The position numbers and the translations under genes are program-made. DNA of 64,000 nucleotides from CALMEC01 sp963777565 (GTDB lineage Bacteria > Actinomycetota > Thermoleophilia > Miltoncostaeales > Miltoncostaeaceae). Below the pieces are notes generated by a model. The model was not told where the DNA came from. It ran no database searches and was given only the letters and a program-made list of their open reading frames with translations. The DNA lies in NCBI GenBank assembly GCA_963777565.1, contig CAVZQZ010000009.1, positions 682,001-746,000 on the forward strand. The letters are read 5' to 3'. Below, piece after piece: positions 25,204-34,274 of this stretch; the stretch's first letter is position 1; each line of letters starts with the position of its first letter.

Positions 25204-27273
25204 TCAGGCCGCCTCGTTCGCGGCGACCGCCTTCTCGGTGAGGTGCGACGGCACCTCCTCGTAGCGCAGGAAGTCCATCGTGTAGTCACCCCGGCCGCCG
25301 GTCATCGCGCGAAGGTCCGGCGCGTAGGTGAGCATCTCGGCCATCGGCACTTCGGCCCGGACCACCTGGTTGTGTCCTTTCGCCTCCATGCCCATTGGCC
25401 GCCCGCGTCGCGAGTTGAGGTCACCCATCACGTCGCCCACGGCCTCCTCCGGCACGTTGACCTCCACCTGCATGATCGGCTCGAGGAGCACCGGGCCGGC
25501 CTTCTCGAGGGCCGCCTTCATCCCGAGCGACCCGGCGATCTTGAACGCCATCTCCGACGAGTCGACGGTGTGGTACTTGCCGTCGTACAGCGTCACCCGA
25601 ACGTCGACGACCGGGAATCCGCCGATGTCGCCTTTGATCATCGCCTCCTGCACGCCCTTCTCGACGGCCGGGATGAACTGCCGCGGGATCGCGCCCCCCA
25701 CGATCTTGTCGACGAACTCGAACCCGGAGCCACGCGGGAGCGGCTCGATGCGGATCCAGCAGTCGCCGTACTGGCCGCGCCCGCCGCTCTGCTTCTTGTG
25801 CTTCCCCTCCGCCTGGGCCTCGCGGGTGATGGTCTCGCGGTACGGCACGTGGGGCTTGTGGAGGTCCACCTCCACGCCGAAGCGGCGCTTCATCCGCTCG
25901 AGCACCGACTCCACGTGCATCTGGGAGAGCCCGCCGACGATGAGGTCGGCGGTCTGCTCGTCGCGGTGGACGTCCAGCGACGGGTCCTCCTCCTGCAGGC
26001 GCCGGAGCGCCTGCGCCACCTTGTCCTCTTCCCCCTGCGTCTTGGGGGTGACCGCGAAGCTCATGACGGCGGGAGGGAACTCCACCGGCCGCAGCGCGAC
26101 CGTGGCGGTGCCGGTGGTGAGCACGTCGCCGGTGGTGACGTCCTTGAGCTTCGCGACGGCGCCGATGTCGCCCGGGCCGAGCTCGGCGACCGACTCGTGG
26201 TCCTTGCCCTGCAGGCGCATGAGCTGGCCGATGCGCTCCTTCGCCCCGGTGCGCGTGTCGACAACCTGGCTGTCGGACGCGAGCACTCCTGAGATCACGC
26301 GCAGCAGGTTGATCTTGCCGCTGAACGGGTCGGCGAGCGTCTTGAAGCAGTAGACGATGGCCGGGCCGTCCTCGGCGAGCGGGATCTCCGTCTCCTCGTC
26401 CGTCGCGGTGTCGACGCCGGTCCACGCGCCGAGCTCCGGCGGCGCCGGGAGCTCGTCGACGATGAGATCGAGGATGCGGTCCGCGCCCAACCCGTCCTTG
26501 CCGCCCGCCGCGCAGACGACCGGGAAGATCCGCCGCTCGAGGATGCCCTTGTGGATGCCCTCGATGAGCTCTTCGGTGGTGATCTCCTCGCCGCCGAGGT
26601 ACTTCTCGATGAGCGCGTCGTCGGCCTCCGCGACGATGTCGATAAGCTTCTCGCGTGCCGCCTCGGCTGCCTCGAGATGATCGGCCGGGATATCCGCGGT
26701 GGTCCCCTTCGGGCTGCCGGCGTACGTCGTCGCGGTCATCGAGACGAGGTCGATCACCCCGCGGAAGTCACCCTCGGTTCCGATCGGGATCTCAACCGCC
26801 ACGCATCCCGGCGACATCTCCCGCAGGGCGTCCAGCGACGCCTGGAAGTCGGCGCGCTCGCGGTCGAGCATGTTGACGATCACGGCGCGTGCGACACCGG
26901 CCTCCTCGCAACGCTCCCAGAGCCGCTCCGTCGACACCTCCACCCCGGCCTGGCCGTTCACCACCAGGAGAGCGCAATCCGAGGCCCGGATCGAGGTCAG
27001 CGCGTCGGCCAGGAACGACGACTCCCCCGGGGCGTCGATGAGGTTGATCTCGACCCCGCGCCACGCGAGGTGGCACAGCGCCGCCGAGATGCTCATCCCG
27101 CGGCGCTTCTCCTCCTCGTCGTGGTCGGCCACGGTGGTGCCGTCGGCGACGCTGCCGAGCCGATTCGTGGCGCCCGCGGCGAAGAGCAACGCCTCCACCA
27201 GGCTCGTCTTCCCCGTACCGCGGTGTCCCAACACCGCGACGTTCCGGATCTTCGAGGGGTCCTGGTGGGCCAT
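25204..27273 (-). CDS. Elongation factor G-like GTPase
   Basis: A 689-aa translational GTPase of the EF-G-like (FusA2-type) group. The P-loop is GHRGTGKT (16-23), G2 RRGMSIS, G3 DAPGE (80-84, where canonical EF-G has DTPGH) and G4 NMLD (134-137, where canonical EF-G has NKMD), so a switch residue and the base-specificity Lys are replaced. Domains II-V follow, with SGGRGQYGDCWIRIEP and RRGRPMGMEAKGHNQVVRAEVPMAEM near the C-terminus. Actinobacteria commonly carry such a second, divergent EF-G whose role in elongation is doubtful. The ATG at 27273 is the natural start. Confidence 0.92.
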   Translation of the reverse strand: MAHQDPSKIRNVAVLGHRGTGKTSLVEALLFAAGATNRLGSVADGTTVADHDEEEKRRGMSISAALCHLAWRGVEINLIDAPGESSFLADALTSIRASDCALLVVNGQAGVEVSTERLWERCEEAGVARAVIVNMLDRERADFQASLDALREMSPGCVAVEIPIGTEGDFRGVIDLVSMTATTYAGSPKGTTADIPADHLEAAEAAREKLIDIVAEADDALIEKYLGGEEITTEELIEGIHKGILERRIFPVVCAAGGKDGLGADRILDLIVDELPAPPELGAWTGVDTATDEETEIPLAEDGPAIVYCFKTLADPFSGKINLLRVISGVLASDSQVVDTRTGAKERIGQLMRLQGKDHESVAELGPGDIGAVAKLKDVTTGDVLTTGTATVALRPVEFPPAVMSFAVTPKTQGEEDKVAQALRRLQEEDPSLDVHRDEQTADLIVGGLSQMHVESVLERMKRRFGVEVDLHKPHVPYRETITREAQAEGKHKKQSGGRGQYGDCWIRIEPLPRGSGFEFVDKIVGGAIPRQFIPAVEKGVQEAMIKGDIGGFPVVDVRVTLYDGKYHTVDSSEMAFKIAGSLGMKAALEKAGPVLLEPIMQVEVNVPEEAVGDVMGDLNSRRGRPMGMEAKGHNQVVRAEVPMAEMLTYAPDLRAMTGGRGDYTMDFLRYEEVPSHLTEKAVAANEAA

Positions 27274-27366
27274 TTCGTACCTTTCGTCACGAATGCACGA
27301 ATCGGCGAGATTCTACCCAGCGACGCAAGGCTTTTTGGCCCTGACGGCAGGTGGACGGCGGGAGCC

Positions 27367-28197
27367 TCAGGCCGGATCGTCGGACAGCCGGCCGCGCAGT
27401 CGGAGGACCGCCTTGGTGTGCAGCTGGCTGACGCGGCTCTCGGTGACGCCGAGGACCTCGCCGATCTCGCGCAGCGTCAGACCCTCGTAGTAGTAGAGGG
27501 AGACGACGATCTTCTCGCGCTCGGGCAGGCCCGAGATCGCGTCTGCGAGGCTGATGCGCGTCTCCATCTCGCCGACGACCGAGGCGGGATCGCTTAGGTC
27601 GCCGTCGCCGATGGTGTCGATCAGCGCGAGGGTCTCGCCGCCGCTCGACGTGCTCCACATCTCGTCGAGCGCCACCAGCGACGAGTTGGCGATCTGGGTG
27701 ATGCTTTCCTGAAAGTCGGACGGGCTCACACCGAGCGCCTCGGCCATCTCCGCGTCGGTCGGCGCGCGGTGGAGCTTGTGCTCGAGCTGTGCGGAGGTCC
27801 GCTCGATCTCGCGAGCCCGGGCCCGAACCGAGCGGGGCACCCAGTCCAGCGAGCGCAGCTCGTCGATGATCGCGCCCTTGATCCGCGTGACGGCGTAGGT
27901 CTCGAACTTGATGCGTCGCTTCGGGTCGAACCGCTCAACGGCGTTGATCAGCCCGAGGAGGCCGTACGAGATGAGGTCGGCCTCGTCGACGTGCGACGGC
28001 AGCGCTGCGCTCATCCGTCCCGCGACGTACTTCACTAGCGGCGCGTAGTTCAGGATGAGCTGATCGCGCGAGGCCTGGTCGTCATACTCCTTGAGCCGCC
28101 GCCACAGCGACTGCAGATCGCGATCCGACAGCTTGCCTGGCGCCCGACCGGTGCCGGCGTCGTCACCGTTCGTGGCGTCGTCCTCTGCGGCACTCAT
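27367..28197 (-). CDS. FliA/WhiG-family RNA polymerase sigma factor
   Basis: A 276-aa sigma factor from the ATG at 28197. Region 2 is LILNYAPLVKYVAGRMSAALPSHVDEADLISYGLLGLINAVERFD then RRIKFETYAVTRIKGAIIDELRSLDWVPRSVR. Region 3 is RAREIERTSAQLEHKLHR and region 4 (LPEREKIVVSLYYYEGLTLREIGEVLGVTESRVSQLHTKAVLRLR) recognises the -35. Layout and the DWVPRSVR motif are those of WhiG/FliA. In actinobacteria such factors control development or motility; no flagellar genes are in view. It stands upstream of the EF-G-like gene on the same strand. Confidence 0.93.
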   Translation of the reverse strand: MSAAEDDATNGDDAGTGRAPGKLSDRDLQSLWRRLKEYDDQASRDQLILNYAPLVKYVAGRMSAALPSHVDEADLISYGLLGLINAVERFDPKRRIKFETYAVTRIKGAIIDELRSLDWVPRSVRARAREIERTSAQLEHKLHRAPTDAEMAEALGVSPSDFQESITQIANSSLVALDEMWSTSSGGETLALIDTIGDGDLSDPASVVGEMETRISLADAISGLPEREKIVVSLYYYEGLTLREIGEVLGVTESRVSQLHTKAVLRLRGRLSDDPA

Positions 28198-28246
28198 CCG
28201 GCGCAAGTGTACGCCCACCACTCGGCGGATGTCCCACCGCCCGTCG

Positions 28247-28504
28247 CTAGCGGCGCGGCGCGGCGTGGTTCGCGACGATCACCGCGTCGACGGCGGAGCA
28301 GATGGCCAGAGCCGCCCCGATGAGTGGTGCGATCCACCGTGCGGCGGAGTCGGCTCCGGCGATCTGCGCGACGACCACCAGCCCGACGAACCAGATGAGC
28401 CCTCGTCCGAACCTGCCGAGGTAGACGTGCCCGAGGCCGGGGATGACGAAGCTCAGGATGCCCGCTCGCGCCTGAGGCGAGAGCCGCTCGACGAGGTTCT
28501 TCAG
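28247..28504 (-). CDS. Small membrane protein, probable CTG start
   Basis: The minus-strand frame reads KNLVERLSPQARAGILSFVIPGLGHVYLGRFGRGLIWFVG and ends NHAAPRR with a TAG at 28247. The IPGLGHVYLGRFGRGLI pattern is typical of small TM2/DUF5683-like membrane proteins. An in-frame TGA just upstream leaves no ATG, GTG or TTG. The only sensible start is the CTG at 28504, which overlaps the preceding gene's stop as CTGA, the same overlap style used elsewhere in this window with GTGA/ATGA. The 85-aa product has three hydrophobic segments. Confidence 0.6.
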   Translation of the reverse strand: MKNLVERLSPQARAGILSFVIPGLGHVYLGRFGRGLIWFVGLVVVAQIAGADSAARWIAPLIGAALAICSAVDAVIVANHAAPRR

Positions 28505-29259
28505 GGTGCGGATACGGCCACCGCCTCACCCTGACGGGCCCAGCCGACCGGGCCGGAGAAGCTCGCCCGTGCGAGGGCCAGAGCGGCGTCGCGATCGTGC
28601 TCGGGGTAGCAGTGCGTGAGGAGCAGCCGCCCCACCCCGGCGCGCGACGCCATCTCCCCCGCCTCGCGTCCGGAGAGATGGATCGGCGCGGGCGGGAGCG
28701 GCTCGGCGCCGTGTGAGCATTCCGCGACCAGCAGCTGCGTGCCGGCGGCGAGCCGGACGAGCGCCTCGTTGGGGGCGCAATCGGCGCCATAGGTCACCGA
28801 CGCCGACCCGGCATCGACCCGGATGGCGAACGTCGGCGGAGTGTGGGGAACCTCCGCCCAGCTGATCCCCAGGCCGTCGATGTCGGCCCGGCCAGAGGAT
28901 CCACCGAGCACCTCGAACGCGAACGCGTCCCAGCCGTCGGGCCCGGCGAATGCCGCGAGCCGATCCCGGAGCCCCGGCGGGCCGAGGATCCGTAGACGAT
29001 GCCCCAGTCCCGGCCCCCAGGACATGTAGACCCGCAGGCTGAACAGGTCAGCGCAGTGGTCGGGATGCAGATGGGAGATCACGATCGCCGACAGTCGCTC
29101 GGGCGCGATCTCCTCCTGGAGCCGGTTGAGCGCTCCCGCGCCGAGGTCGAGGCAGACCGCGATGTCGCCCGCGCGGACGAGGTATGCGCTCTGCGCCTCG
29201 CCGTACCGCGCGTATGCGCCGCCGACCCCGATCGGGATCAAGCTGAGTGAATCCGCCAC
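28501..29259 (-). CDS. MBL-fold hydrolase (RNase Z-like)
   Basis: A 252-aa protein from the GTG at 29259 (the ATG at 29283 is possible but would overlap the divergent gene). The metallo-beta-lactamase motif SHLHPDHCAD supplies four zinc ligands. Further ligands are ADCAPNE, ECSHG and LLLTHCYPEHD. The order and the N-terminal LIPIGVGGAYARYGEAQSAYLV match RNase Z/arylsulfatase-like members. An exact tRNA-maturation role cannot be claimed because the flexible arm is not obvious. It overlaps the small membrane gene through CTGA. Confidence 0.85.
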   Translation of the reverse strand: MADSLSLIPIGVGGAYARYGEAQSAYLVRAGDIAVCLDLGAGALNRLQEEIAPERLSAIVISHLHPDHCADLFSLRVYMSWGPGLGHRLRILGPPGLRDRLAAFAGPDGWDAFAFEVLGGSSGRADIDGLGISWAEVPHTPPTFAIRVDAGSASVTYGADCAPNEALVRLAAGTQLLVAECSHGAEPLPPAPIHLSGREAGEMASRAGVGRLLLTHCYPEHDRDAALALARASFSGPVGWARQGEAVAVSAP

Positions 29260-29281
29260 GAAAGGATGGTATACCGGCTCC

Positions 29282-30151
29282 ATGAGGCGCCTTCGCACGC
29301 TCACGCTGGCCGCGCTGGCCGTCGCGCTCCTCGCCGCGGCAGGCTGCGGCGGAGGCGGATCCACCGACCGGGTGTCCGGCCTGACCGCCGACGAGATCCT
29401 GCGCCAGAGCACCGTCGCCGCGGACGGGTTGACCGCGTTCACGCTCACCGGGAACGCAACGGTGCAGGCGAAGGTGGCGGGCGGAGCGCTGCCGGCCCTC
29501 GTCACCCAGGCGCTCGCCGGTTCGGTCAAGGTGCAGGGCACGGGGCCGATCAACGGCGACTCGGTGTCGTTCGACTTCGACGCGACCCTGTCGGGCCTCC
29601 CGACGATCCAGGGCAACCTGACCAAGGTCGGCGGCGATCTCTACCTCGGCGTCCTCGGAATGGACTACAAGGTGGCGCTGCCCAAGGAGCAGGTCGCCGC
29701 GGTGGTGCCTGCCGACCTGGTCGCCGGCCTGCTCGGCTGGGCGACCGAGCCGGCCGAGGCGGGACGCGAGACCGTGGACGGCACCAAGACGGTCCACCTG
29801 ACCGCGAAGATCGATCTCAAGCAGGCGCTCGACGCCATCTCGGGCGCGGTCGCGGCGCTCGGCGGCGGCGAGGTCTCCCCCGCCACCCTGCGGCGATCGC
29901 AGACGCAGATACAGGCGGCGGTGACCGGGCAGGCGCTCGACCTGTGGATCGGCATCGACGACCTCATCCCGCGGCGGATCACCGCCAAGCTGCGGTTCGC
30001 GGGCACGATCGACGCGCTGCCCGCACTCCGCTCCGGCTCGCTCGACCTGGACACGCGCTTCTCCAAGATCGGCGAGGCAGCGACCATCACCGCGCCGGCG
30101 ACGACGCAGGTGCTCGACCTCGCGCGCCTGCGCTCGCTCGCCGGGGGCTAG
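29282..30151 (+). CDS. Lipoprotein of the LprG/LppX-like family
   Basis: A 289-aa exported lipoprotein: RRLRTLTLAALAVALLAAAGC gives a signal peptide and lipobox (Cys about 22). The mature part begins with ADEILRQSTVAADGLTAFTLTG and follows the LolA-like half-barrel pattern of mycobacterial LprG/LppX/LprA, which carry lipids through the envelope: GDLYLGVLGMDYKV, ETVDGTKTVHLTAKIDLKQAL, QALDLWIGIDDLIPRRITAKLRF. GAAAGGATGG lies upstream of the ATG. It is divergent from the MBL gene, with only 22 bp between starts. Confidence 0.82.
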   Translation: MRRLRTLTLAALAVALLAAAGCGGGGSTDRVSGLTADEILRQSTVAADGLTAFTLTGNATVQAKVAGGALPALVTQALAGSVKVQGTGPINGDSVSFDFDATLSGLPTIQGNLTKVGGDLYLGVLGMDYKVALPKEQVAAVVPADLVAGLLGWATEPAEAGRETVDGTKTVHLTAKIDLKQALDAISGAVAALGGGEVSPATLRRSQTQIQAAVTGQALDLWIGIDDLIPRRITAKLRFAGTIDALPALRSGSLDLDTRFSKIGEAATITAPATTQVLDLARLRSLAGG

Positions 30152-30155
30152 CGCA

Positions 30156-30596
30156 TCAGCCGCGGTCGAGCGCGTCGACCGCCTTGACGTTGCGGACGTC
30201 GAAGTCGTCGGCGCCGTCGGGCTCGTCGAGGAAGGCGTCCAGGATCTCCCGGCCGACCTGGTCGCTCGTCGCGCGCAGCGACATCACGAGGACATTCGCG
30301 TGGTTGTACTTGCGCGCCAGACGGGCCGTCTCCGCGTCCGCGCACAGCGCCGCACGAACCCCGGCGACCTTGTTCGCCGCGATCGACACGCCCGTGCCGG
30401 ACCAGCAGAACAGCACGCCCCGGTCTGCCGCGCCGTCGGCCACGCGGCGGCCGACGTCCGCGCCGACCTCCGCCCACTCCTGCTCGCCGTCGGCCAGCGG
30501 CCCGACGAGGGCGACGTCGTGTCCTGCCTGGCCAAGCGCCGCGACCACCGCGTCGGTCAACGGGGTCCGCTCGTCCGATCCCACCGCGATGCGCAT
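30156..30596 (-). CDS. rpiB: RpiB/LacA/LacB-family sugar phosphate isomerase
   Basis: A 146-aa protein from the ATG at 30596. Family features are MRIAVGSDERTPL, VGADVGRRVADGAADRGVLFC, GTGVSIAANKVAGVRAALC and NHANVLVMSLR. Ribose-5-phosphate isomerase B interconverts ribose-5-P and ribulose-5-P using a Cys base. Here the active-site loop reads CWSGTG where most RpiB have CGTGIG, so substrate preference may differ. It is convergent with the lipoprotein gene, with a 4-bp gap. Confidence 0.87.
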   Translation of the reverse strand: MRIAVGSDERTPLTDAVVAALGQAGHDVALVGPLADGEQEWAEVGADVGRRVADGAADRGVLFCWSGTGVSIAANKVAGVRAALCADAETARLARKYNHANVLVMSLRATSDQVGREILDAFLDEPDGADDFDVRNVKAVDALDRG

Positions 30597-30691
30597 GCGC
30601 ACAGGATAACCCCGCTCCGCAGCCGGGCGGTTGCGCCGACCGGCGCCGCGCGGGAATGTTCGCCTGTCCCGCCGTGGCAAAGGAGCCACCT

Positions 30692-31114
30692 ATGAACCTG
30701 CCTGACAGCGTCATCTCCTTGATCGAGCGAGGACCGCTCACAACCTGCGTCACCCGCAACCCGGACGGGGGACCGCAGGTGAGCTGCGTTTGGGTCGGCG
30801 TCGAGGACGGCGAGGTGTACTTCGTCTCGCTCCCCGAGAACCGCAAGGTCCAGAACCTGCGCCGCGATCCGCGCATCGTGCTGGTCATGCCCGCGGGCAC
30901 GAGGAACGCGGTCGGCATGGAGGAGTACTGCGTGCTGCACGGCCGCGCGCGCATCGAGGCGGGCGGCGGCCCGAAGCGGCTGCAGGAGCTCGCCTACACC
31001 TACGTCGGCCCGGACTCCGTCTTCCCGCCGATGTCGGACCCGCCACCCGGCCACGTCATCAGGATCGAGGCGCTGCGGTTCGGCGGCCTCGGGCCCTGGA
31101 CGGAGCCGTCCTGA
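30692..31114 (+). CDS. PPOX-class flavin/F420-dependent enzyme
   Basis: The ATG at 30692 has AAAGGAG at good spacing. The 140-aa single-domain split-barrel protein reads MNLPDSVISLIERGPLTTCV, GGPQVSCVWVGVEDGEVYFVSL, NRKVQNLRRDPRIVLVM, YCVLHGRARIEAGGGPKRLQELAYTYVG, HVIRIEALRFGGLGPW. This is the pyridoxamine-oxidase-like family that includes many actinobacterial F420H2-dependent reductases. The cofactor (FMN or F420) cannot be settled from sequence alone. It is followed on the same strand by an MBL hydrolase and Mrp. Confidence 0.85.
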   Translation: MNLPDSVISLIERGPLTTCVTRNPDGGPQVSCVWVGVEDGEVYFVSLPENRKVQNLRRDPRIVLVMPAGTRNAVGMEEYCVLHGRARIEAGGGPKRLQELAYTYVGPDSVFPPMSDPPPGHVIRIEALRFGGLGPWTEPS

Positions 31115-31155
31115 CGCGACGGGCGGCCCCGGCTCGGCACCACTAGGCTGACGAG

Positions 31156-31791
31156 ATGCTGATCAAGGGCGGGACCTTCGGACCGGTGGCTACGAACACG
31201 TACGTCGTCGCGACCGGCATCGGCGGGCAGGCGTGGATCGTCGACCCGGCGGCCGGCAGCGAGGCATGGGTCGTCGAGACGCTCGCGAGGCTCGACGCGG
31301 AGCCGGTGCTCGTGCTCGACACCCACGGCCACTGGGACCATGTCGTTGAGAACCACTTGTGGGCCGCCCGGGGACTCCCCGTCTGGGTGGGATCGGGCGA
31401 CGAGGATTGGCTCGAGGCGCCCGCGCCGTTCAACCCGGCGCTGTTCGGCAACCCGCCGCCCACCCCCGGCGTCACGCCGGCGCGGATCCTGCACGACGGC
31501 GACGTGCTCGAGCTGGGCGACCTGCGCTTCCGCATGCTCGCGACGCCCGGCCACTCCCCGGGCTGCATGGTCGCGCTCGAGGCGACCGAAGGGCACGCGC
31601 TCGTCGGTGACCTCGTGTTCGCCCAGGGCATCGGACGGACCGACTTTCCCCGGAGCGATCCGGCCGCGATGCTGCACAGTTTGGAGCGGACGTTCGCCGA
31701 GATCCCCGCGGAGACCCTGATCTACCCCGGGCATGGCCCGTGGAGCGTGTCGCTCGGGCAGGCCGAGCCGTACGCCCGCATGTTCATGTGA
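31156..31791 (+). CDS. MBL-fold hydrolase (glyoxalase II-like)
   Basis: A 211-aa protein with the metallo-beta-lactamase motif THGHWDHV (residues about 55-62). Further zinc ligands are in ATPGHSPGCMV, LVGDLVFAQGIGRTDFPRSDP and YPGHGPWS. The short architecture and the GRTDFP motif match glyoxalase II-like hydrolases acting on thioesters such as mycothiol or other low-molecular-weight thiol conjugates; the substrate is inferred only. Note THGHWDH where many members have THxHxDH. The stop overlaps the Mrp start (GTGA). Confidence 0.9.
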   Translation: MLIKGGTFGPVATNTYVVATGIGGQAWIVDPAAGSEAWVVETLARLDAEPVLVLDTHGHWDHVVENHLWAARGLPVWVGSGDEDWLEAPAPFNPALFGNPPPTPGVTPARILHDGDVLELGDLRFRMLATPGHSPGCMVALEATEGHALVGDLVFAQGIGRTDFPRSDPAAMLHSLERTFAEIPAETLIYPGHGPWSVSLGQAEPYARMFM

Positions 31792-32882
31792 GCGCCGCGA
31801 CCACACCCTCACGGGACGAGGTCGTGACGGCGCTCAGGGCGGTGCTCGACCCCGAGCTCCACCGCAGCATCGTCGACCTCGGAATGGTCGGCGACGTCGC
31901 CGTCGACGGCGCCCGCGTGACGGTGGCGGTGAAGCTCACGGTCGCGGGGTGCCCGCTCAAGGCGGAGATCCAGCGGCGCGTCGCGGACGCGCTCGGCGCC
32001 CTCTCGGGCGTCGAGGGCGTGCACGTGACCCTGGACACCATGACCGACGACGAGCGGCGCGAGCTCCGCAGCGGGATCACCGGGACCGAGACCAGGGAGT
32101 CGCCGTTCGCCAAGGATGCCCGCACCAACGTGGTGCTGGTGGCATCCGGCAAGGGCGGCGTCGGCAAGTCGAGCATCACCGCCAACCTGGCCTGCGCGCT
32201 CGCGGAACGCGGCCATAGCGTGGGCCTGCTCGACGCCGACGTCTACGGCTACTCGATCCCCCGGATGATGGGGGCGACACGAGCACCCGTGATGCTGGGC
32301 GACGACCTGATCCTGCCGGTCGAGTCGCACGGCGTGCGCCTCATGTCGGTGGGGTTCATGGCGAGCGACGACCAGCCGGTCATCTGGCGCGGGCCGATGC
32401 TGCACAAGGCCCTCACGAGCTTCGTGACGGAGGTGTTCTGGGACGACCCCGACTACCTGCTGGTCGACCTGCCGCCGGGCACCGGCGACGTGGCGCTCTC
32501 GCTCGCATCCCTCGCTCCCACCGCGAAGCTCGTGATTGTGACCACCCCGCAGCTGGCTGCGCAGCGCGTCGCGAGGCGGGCCGCCGGCATGGCGCAGCGG
32601 GTCGACCTCGAGGTGCTCGGCGTGGTCGAGAACATGAGCTGGTTCGTGGCTCCCGACACGGGCGTTCGCTACGAGATCTTCTCCGGGGGCGGGGGCGCCG
32701 CGCTGGCCGACGAGCTCCGCGTCCCGCTCCTCGGCCAGGTCCCGCTCGAGTCGGACGTCGCGCGGGCCGGCGACGAGGGCACGCCGGTGGTCCTGTCCCG
32801 ACCCGAGGCCGCCGCCGCCGTCGCGCTGGCCAAGGTCGCCGACCTGCTGATCGAGCGGGCACCGGTCAACGCCGCCGCCTGA
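31788..32882 (+). CDS. Mrp/NBP35-family Fe-S carrier ATPase
   Basis: A 364-aa protein with a GTG start inside the previous stop. The N-terminal DUF59/MIP18 domain (VLDPELHRSIVDLGMV, VAVKLTVAGCPLKAEI) precedes a deviant Walker A ASGKGGVGKSS (about 124-134), LLDADVYGYSIPRMMG, VDLPPGTGDVALSL and ENMSW. The CxxC pair that holds the bridging cluster in many Mrp proteins is replaced by VAPDTG, as in several actinobacterial homologues. It would act as an Fe-S carrier or chaperone beside the Suf machinery encoded later in the window. Confidence 0.93.
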   Translation: MSAATTPSRDEVVTALRAVLDPELHRSIVDLGMVGDVAVDGARVTVAVKLTVAGCPLKAEIQRRVADALGALSGVEGVHVTLDTMTDDERRELRSGITGTETRESPFAKDARTNVVLVASGKGGVGKSSITANLACALAERGHSVGLLDADVYGYSIPRMMGATRAPVMLGDDLILPVESHGVRLMSVGFMASDDQPVIWRGPMLHKALTSFVTEVFWDDPDYLLVDLPPGTGDVALSLASLAPTAKLVIVTTPQLAAQRVARRAAGMAQRVDLEVLGVVENMSWFVAPDTGVRYEIFSGGGGAALADELRVPLLGQVPLESDVARAGDEGTPVVLSRPEAAAAVALAKVADLLIERAPVNAAA

Positions 32883-33009
32883 CCTCGGCATGCGCGTTAT
32901 GCGCTCCCCGTGACGTGCCTGACGGACGCAGCCGTCGCACGGCGCCTCCGCCGCCACGACGGCGTCGTCTCCGTCACCTCACACCGGGGACCGTGTTTCG
33001 CGTCGAGAC

Positions 33010-34191
33010 CTAGGACGCGCTCGGCGGGCGGGACGCCCCGCGCTCATAGTCGGCCTGGGCGCGCTCGACCCCCGCGGTCCGCTCACGGTGCAGGGTGTCG
33101 GTCTTGGCCCGCGCGACCGCATTCGATCGCTCGAGCCCGGCGAGCGATCCCTGGAAGCGGGGCGCCACGTGCCGCGCCAGGAGCTCGTAGCTGCGTTGGG
33201 TCGCGGCCGGTCCACCCCACTCCTGCCCGAACACCAGGACCGCCCCGAAGCCGCCGCGCGTCCGCTCCCAAAGCGCCTCGATCGCCGCGATCGCGTCGTC
33301 GGGAGTGCCGATGATCCAGGCGCCCAGCTCGATCATCTGGTCGACCACCCGATCGTGCGGTCCCTCCACCGGCCGGGGGCGCCCGGTGGTGCCCTCGACG
33401 TAGTCCAGCAGGAATCGCCCGGCGCCCGCGCGCACGTCCTCGACCGCCTCGCGCTTGGTCTCCGCCAGGTGGATCGGGACGACGAGCCGCCACTGCGAGC
33501 GGTCGACGCGACGGCCGGCCGCCTCGGCGGCCTCCTCGGCGATGCTCCAGTGCGCGGCCAGGTCGATCGGGCCGCGCGGGCCGCGCGAGACCGCCAGCGA
33601 GAGCACGCCGGCACCGAACCGCCCGGCGAGCTGCATCCCGCCGGGTGACTCCATGCTCGTCGTGGCGATCGGCGGGTGCGGCCGCTGGTAGGGACGGATC
33701 TGCAGCACGGCGTCCTGGAGCGAGAACCAGTCGGTGGTATGCGAGAACGGCTCCAGCTCGGTGAAGAGGCGCACGATCACGGCGAGGGCCTCTGCCTGGC
33801 GCTCCCGCAGCAGGGCCGGCGGGATGCCGAGCATCGCGGCGTCGGTCAGGTGCCCGCCGGGTCCGACACCGAAGTTGATGCGACCGCGGGTGAGGTGGTC
33901 GAGCAGCACGATGCGGTCGGCGACCATCAGCGGGTGGTGGTACGGCAGGCTGACGACGCCGGTCCCGAGCCGGATGTGGCGGGTACGCTCCGCCGCGACG
34001 GCCAGGAAGAGCTCCGGCGACGCGATCGTCTCCCAGCCGGTGGTGTGGTGCTCGCCGACCCACGCCTCGTCGAAGCCGAGCCGGTCGAGGTGAGCGATCA
34101 GCTCGAGGTCGCGCTCGAGCGCGAGCGTCGGGTTCTCACGCGGCTCGTGGTACGGCGCGAGAAAGACGCCGAAGCGCAGGTGACGCTCCAT
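33010..34191 (-). CDS. LLM-class (luciferase-like) flavin/F420 oxidoreductase
   Basis: A 393-aa bacterial-luciferase-like monooxygenase from the ATG at 34191. Features: RFGVFLAPYHEPRENPTLALERDLELI, GFDEAWVGEHHTTGWETIASPELFLA, IRLGTGVVSLPYHHPLMVADRIVLLDHLTRGRINFGVGPG, ATTSMESPGGMQLAGRFGAGVLS, DQMIELGAWIIGTPDDAI, FGAVLVFGQEW. These TIM-barrel enzymes use reduced FMN or F420. The substrate is not recognisable. The C-terminal 35 residues are charged and probably disordered. Convergent with the Mrp gene; the short 32883-33009 gap has no gene. Confidence 0.9.
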   Translation of the reverse strand: MERHLRFGVFLAPYHEPRENPTLALERDLELIAHLDRLGFDEAWVGEHHTTGWETIASPELFLAVAAERTRHIRLGTGVVSLPYHHPLMVADRIVLLDHLTRGRINFGVGPGGHLTDAAMLGIPPALLRERQAEALAVIVRLFTELEPFSHTTDWFSLQDAVLQIRPYQRPHPPIATTSMESPGGMQLAGRFGAGVLSLAVSRGPRGPIDLAAHWSIAEEAAEAAGRRVDRSQWRLVVPIHLAETKREAVEDVRAGAGRFLLDYVEGTTGRPRPVEGPHDRVVDQMIELGAWIIGTPDDAIAAIEALWERTRGGFGAVLVFGQEWGGPAATQRSYELLARHVAPRFQGSLAGLERSNAVARAKTDTLHRERTAGVERAQADYERGASRPPSAS

Positions 34192-34274
34192 TGGGTCAAG
34201 CGTACCGGTCCGTGCGGGAGGGCCCCTGGTAGGATCGACGCTTAGCCGTTTCACGTCGAGGGAGATCTCACCGC

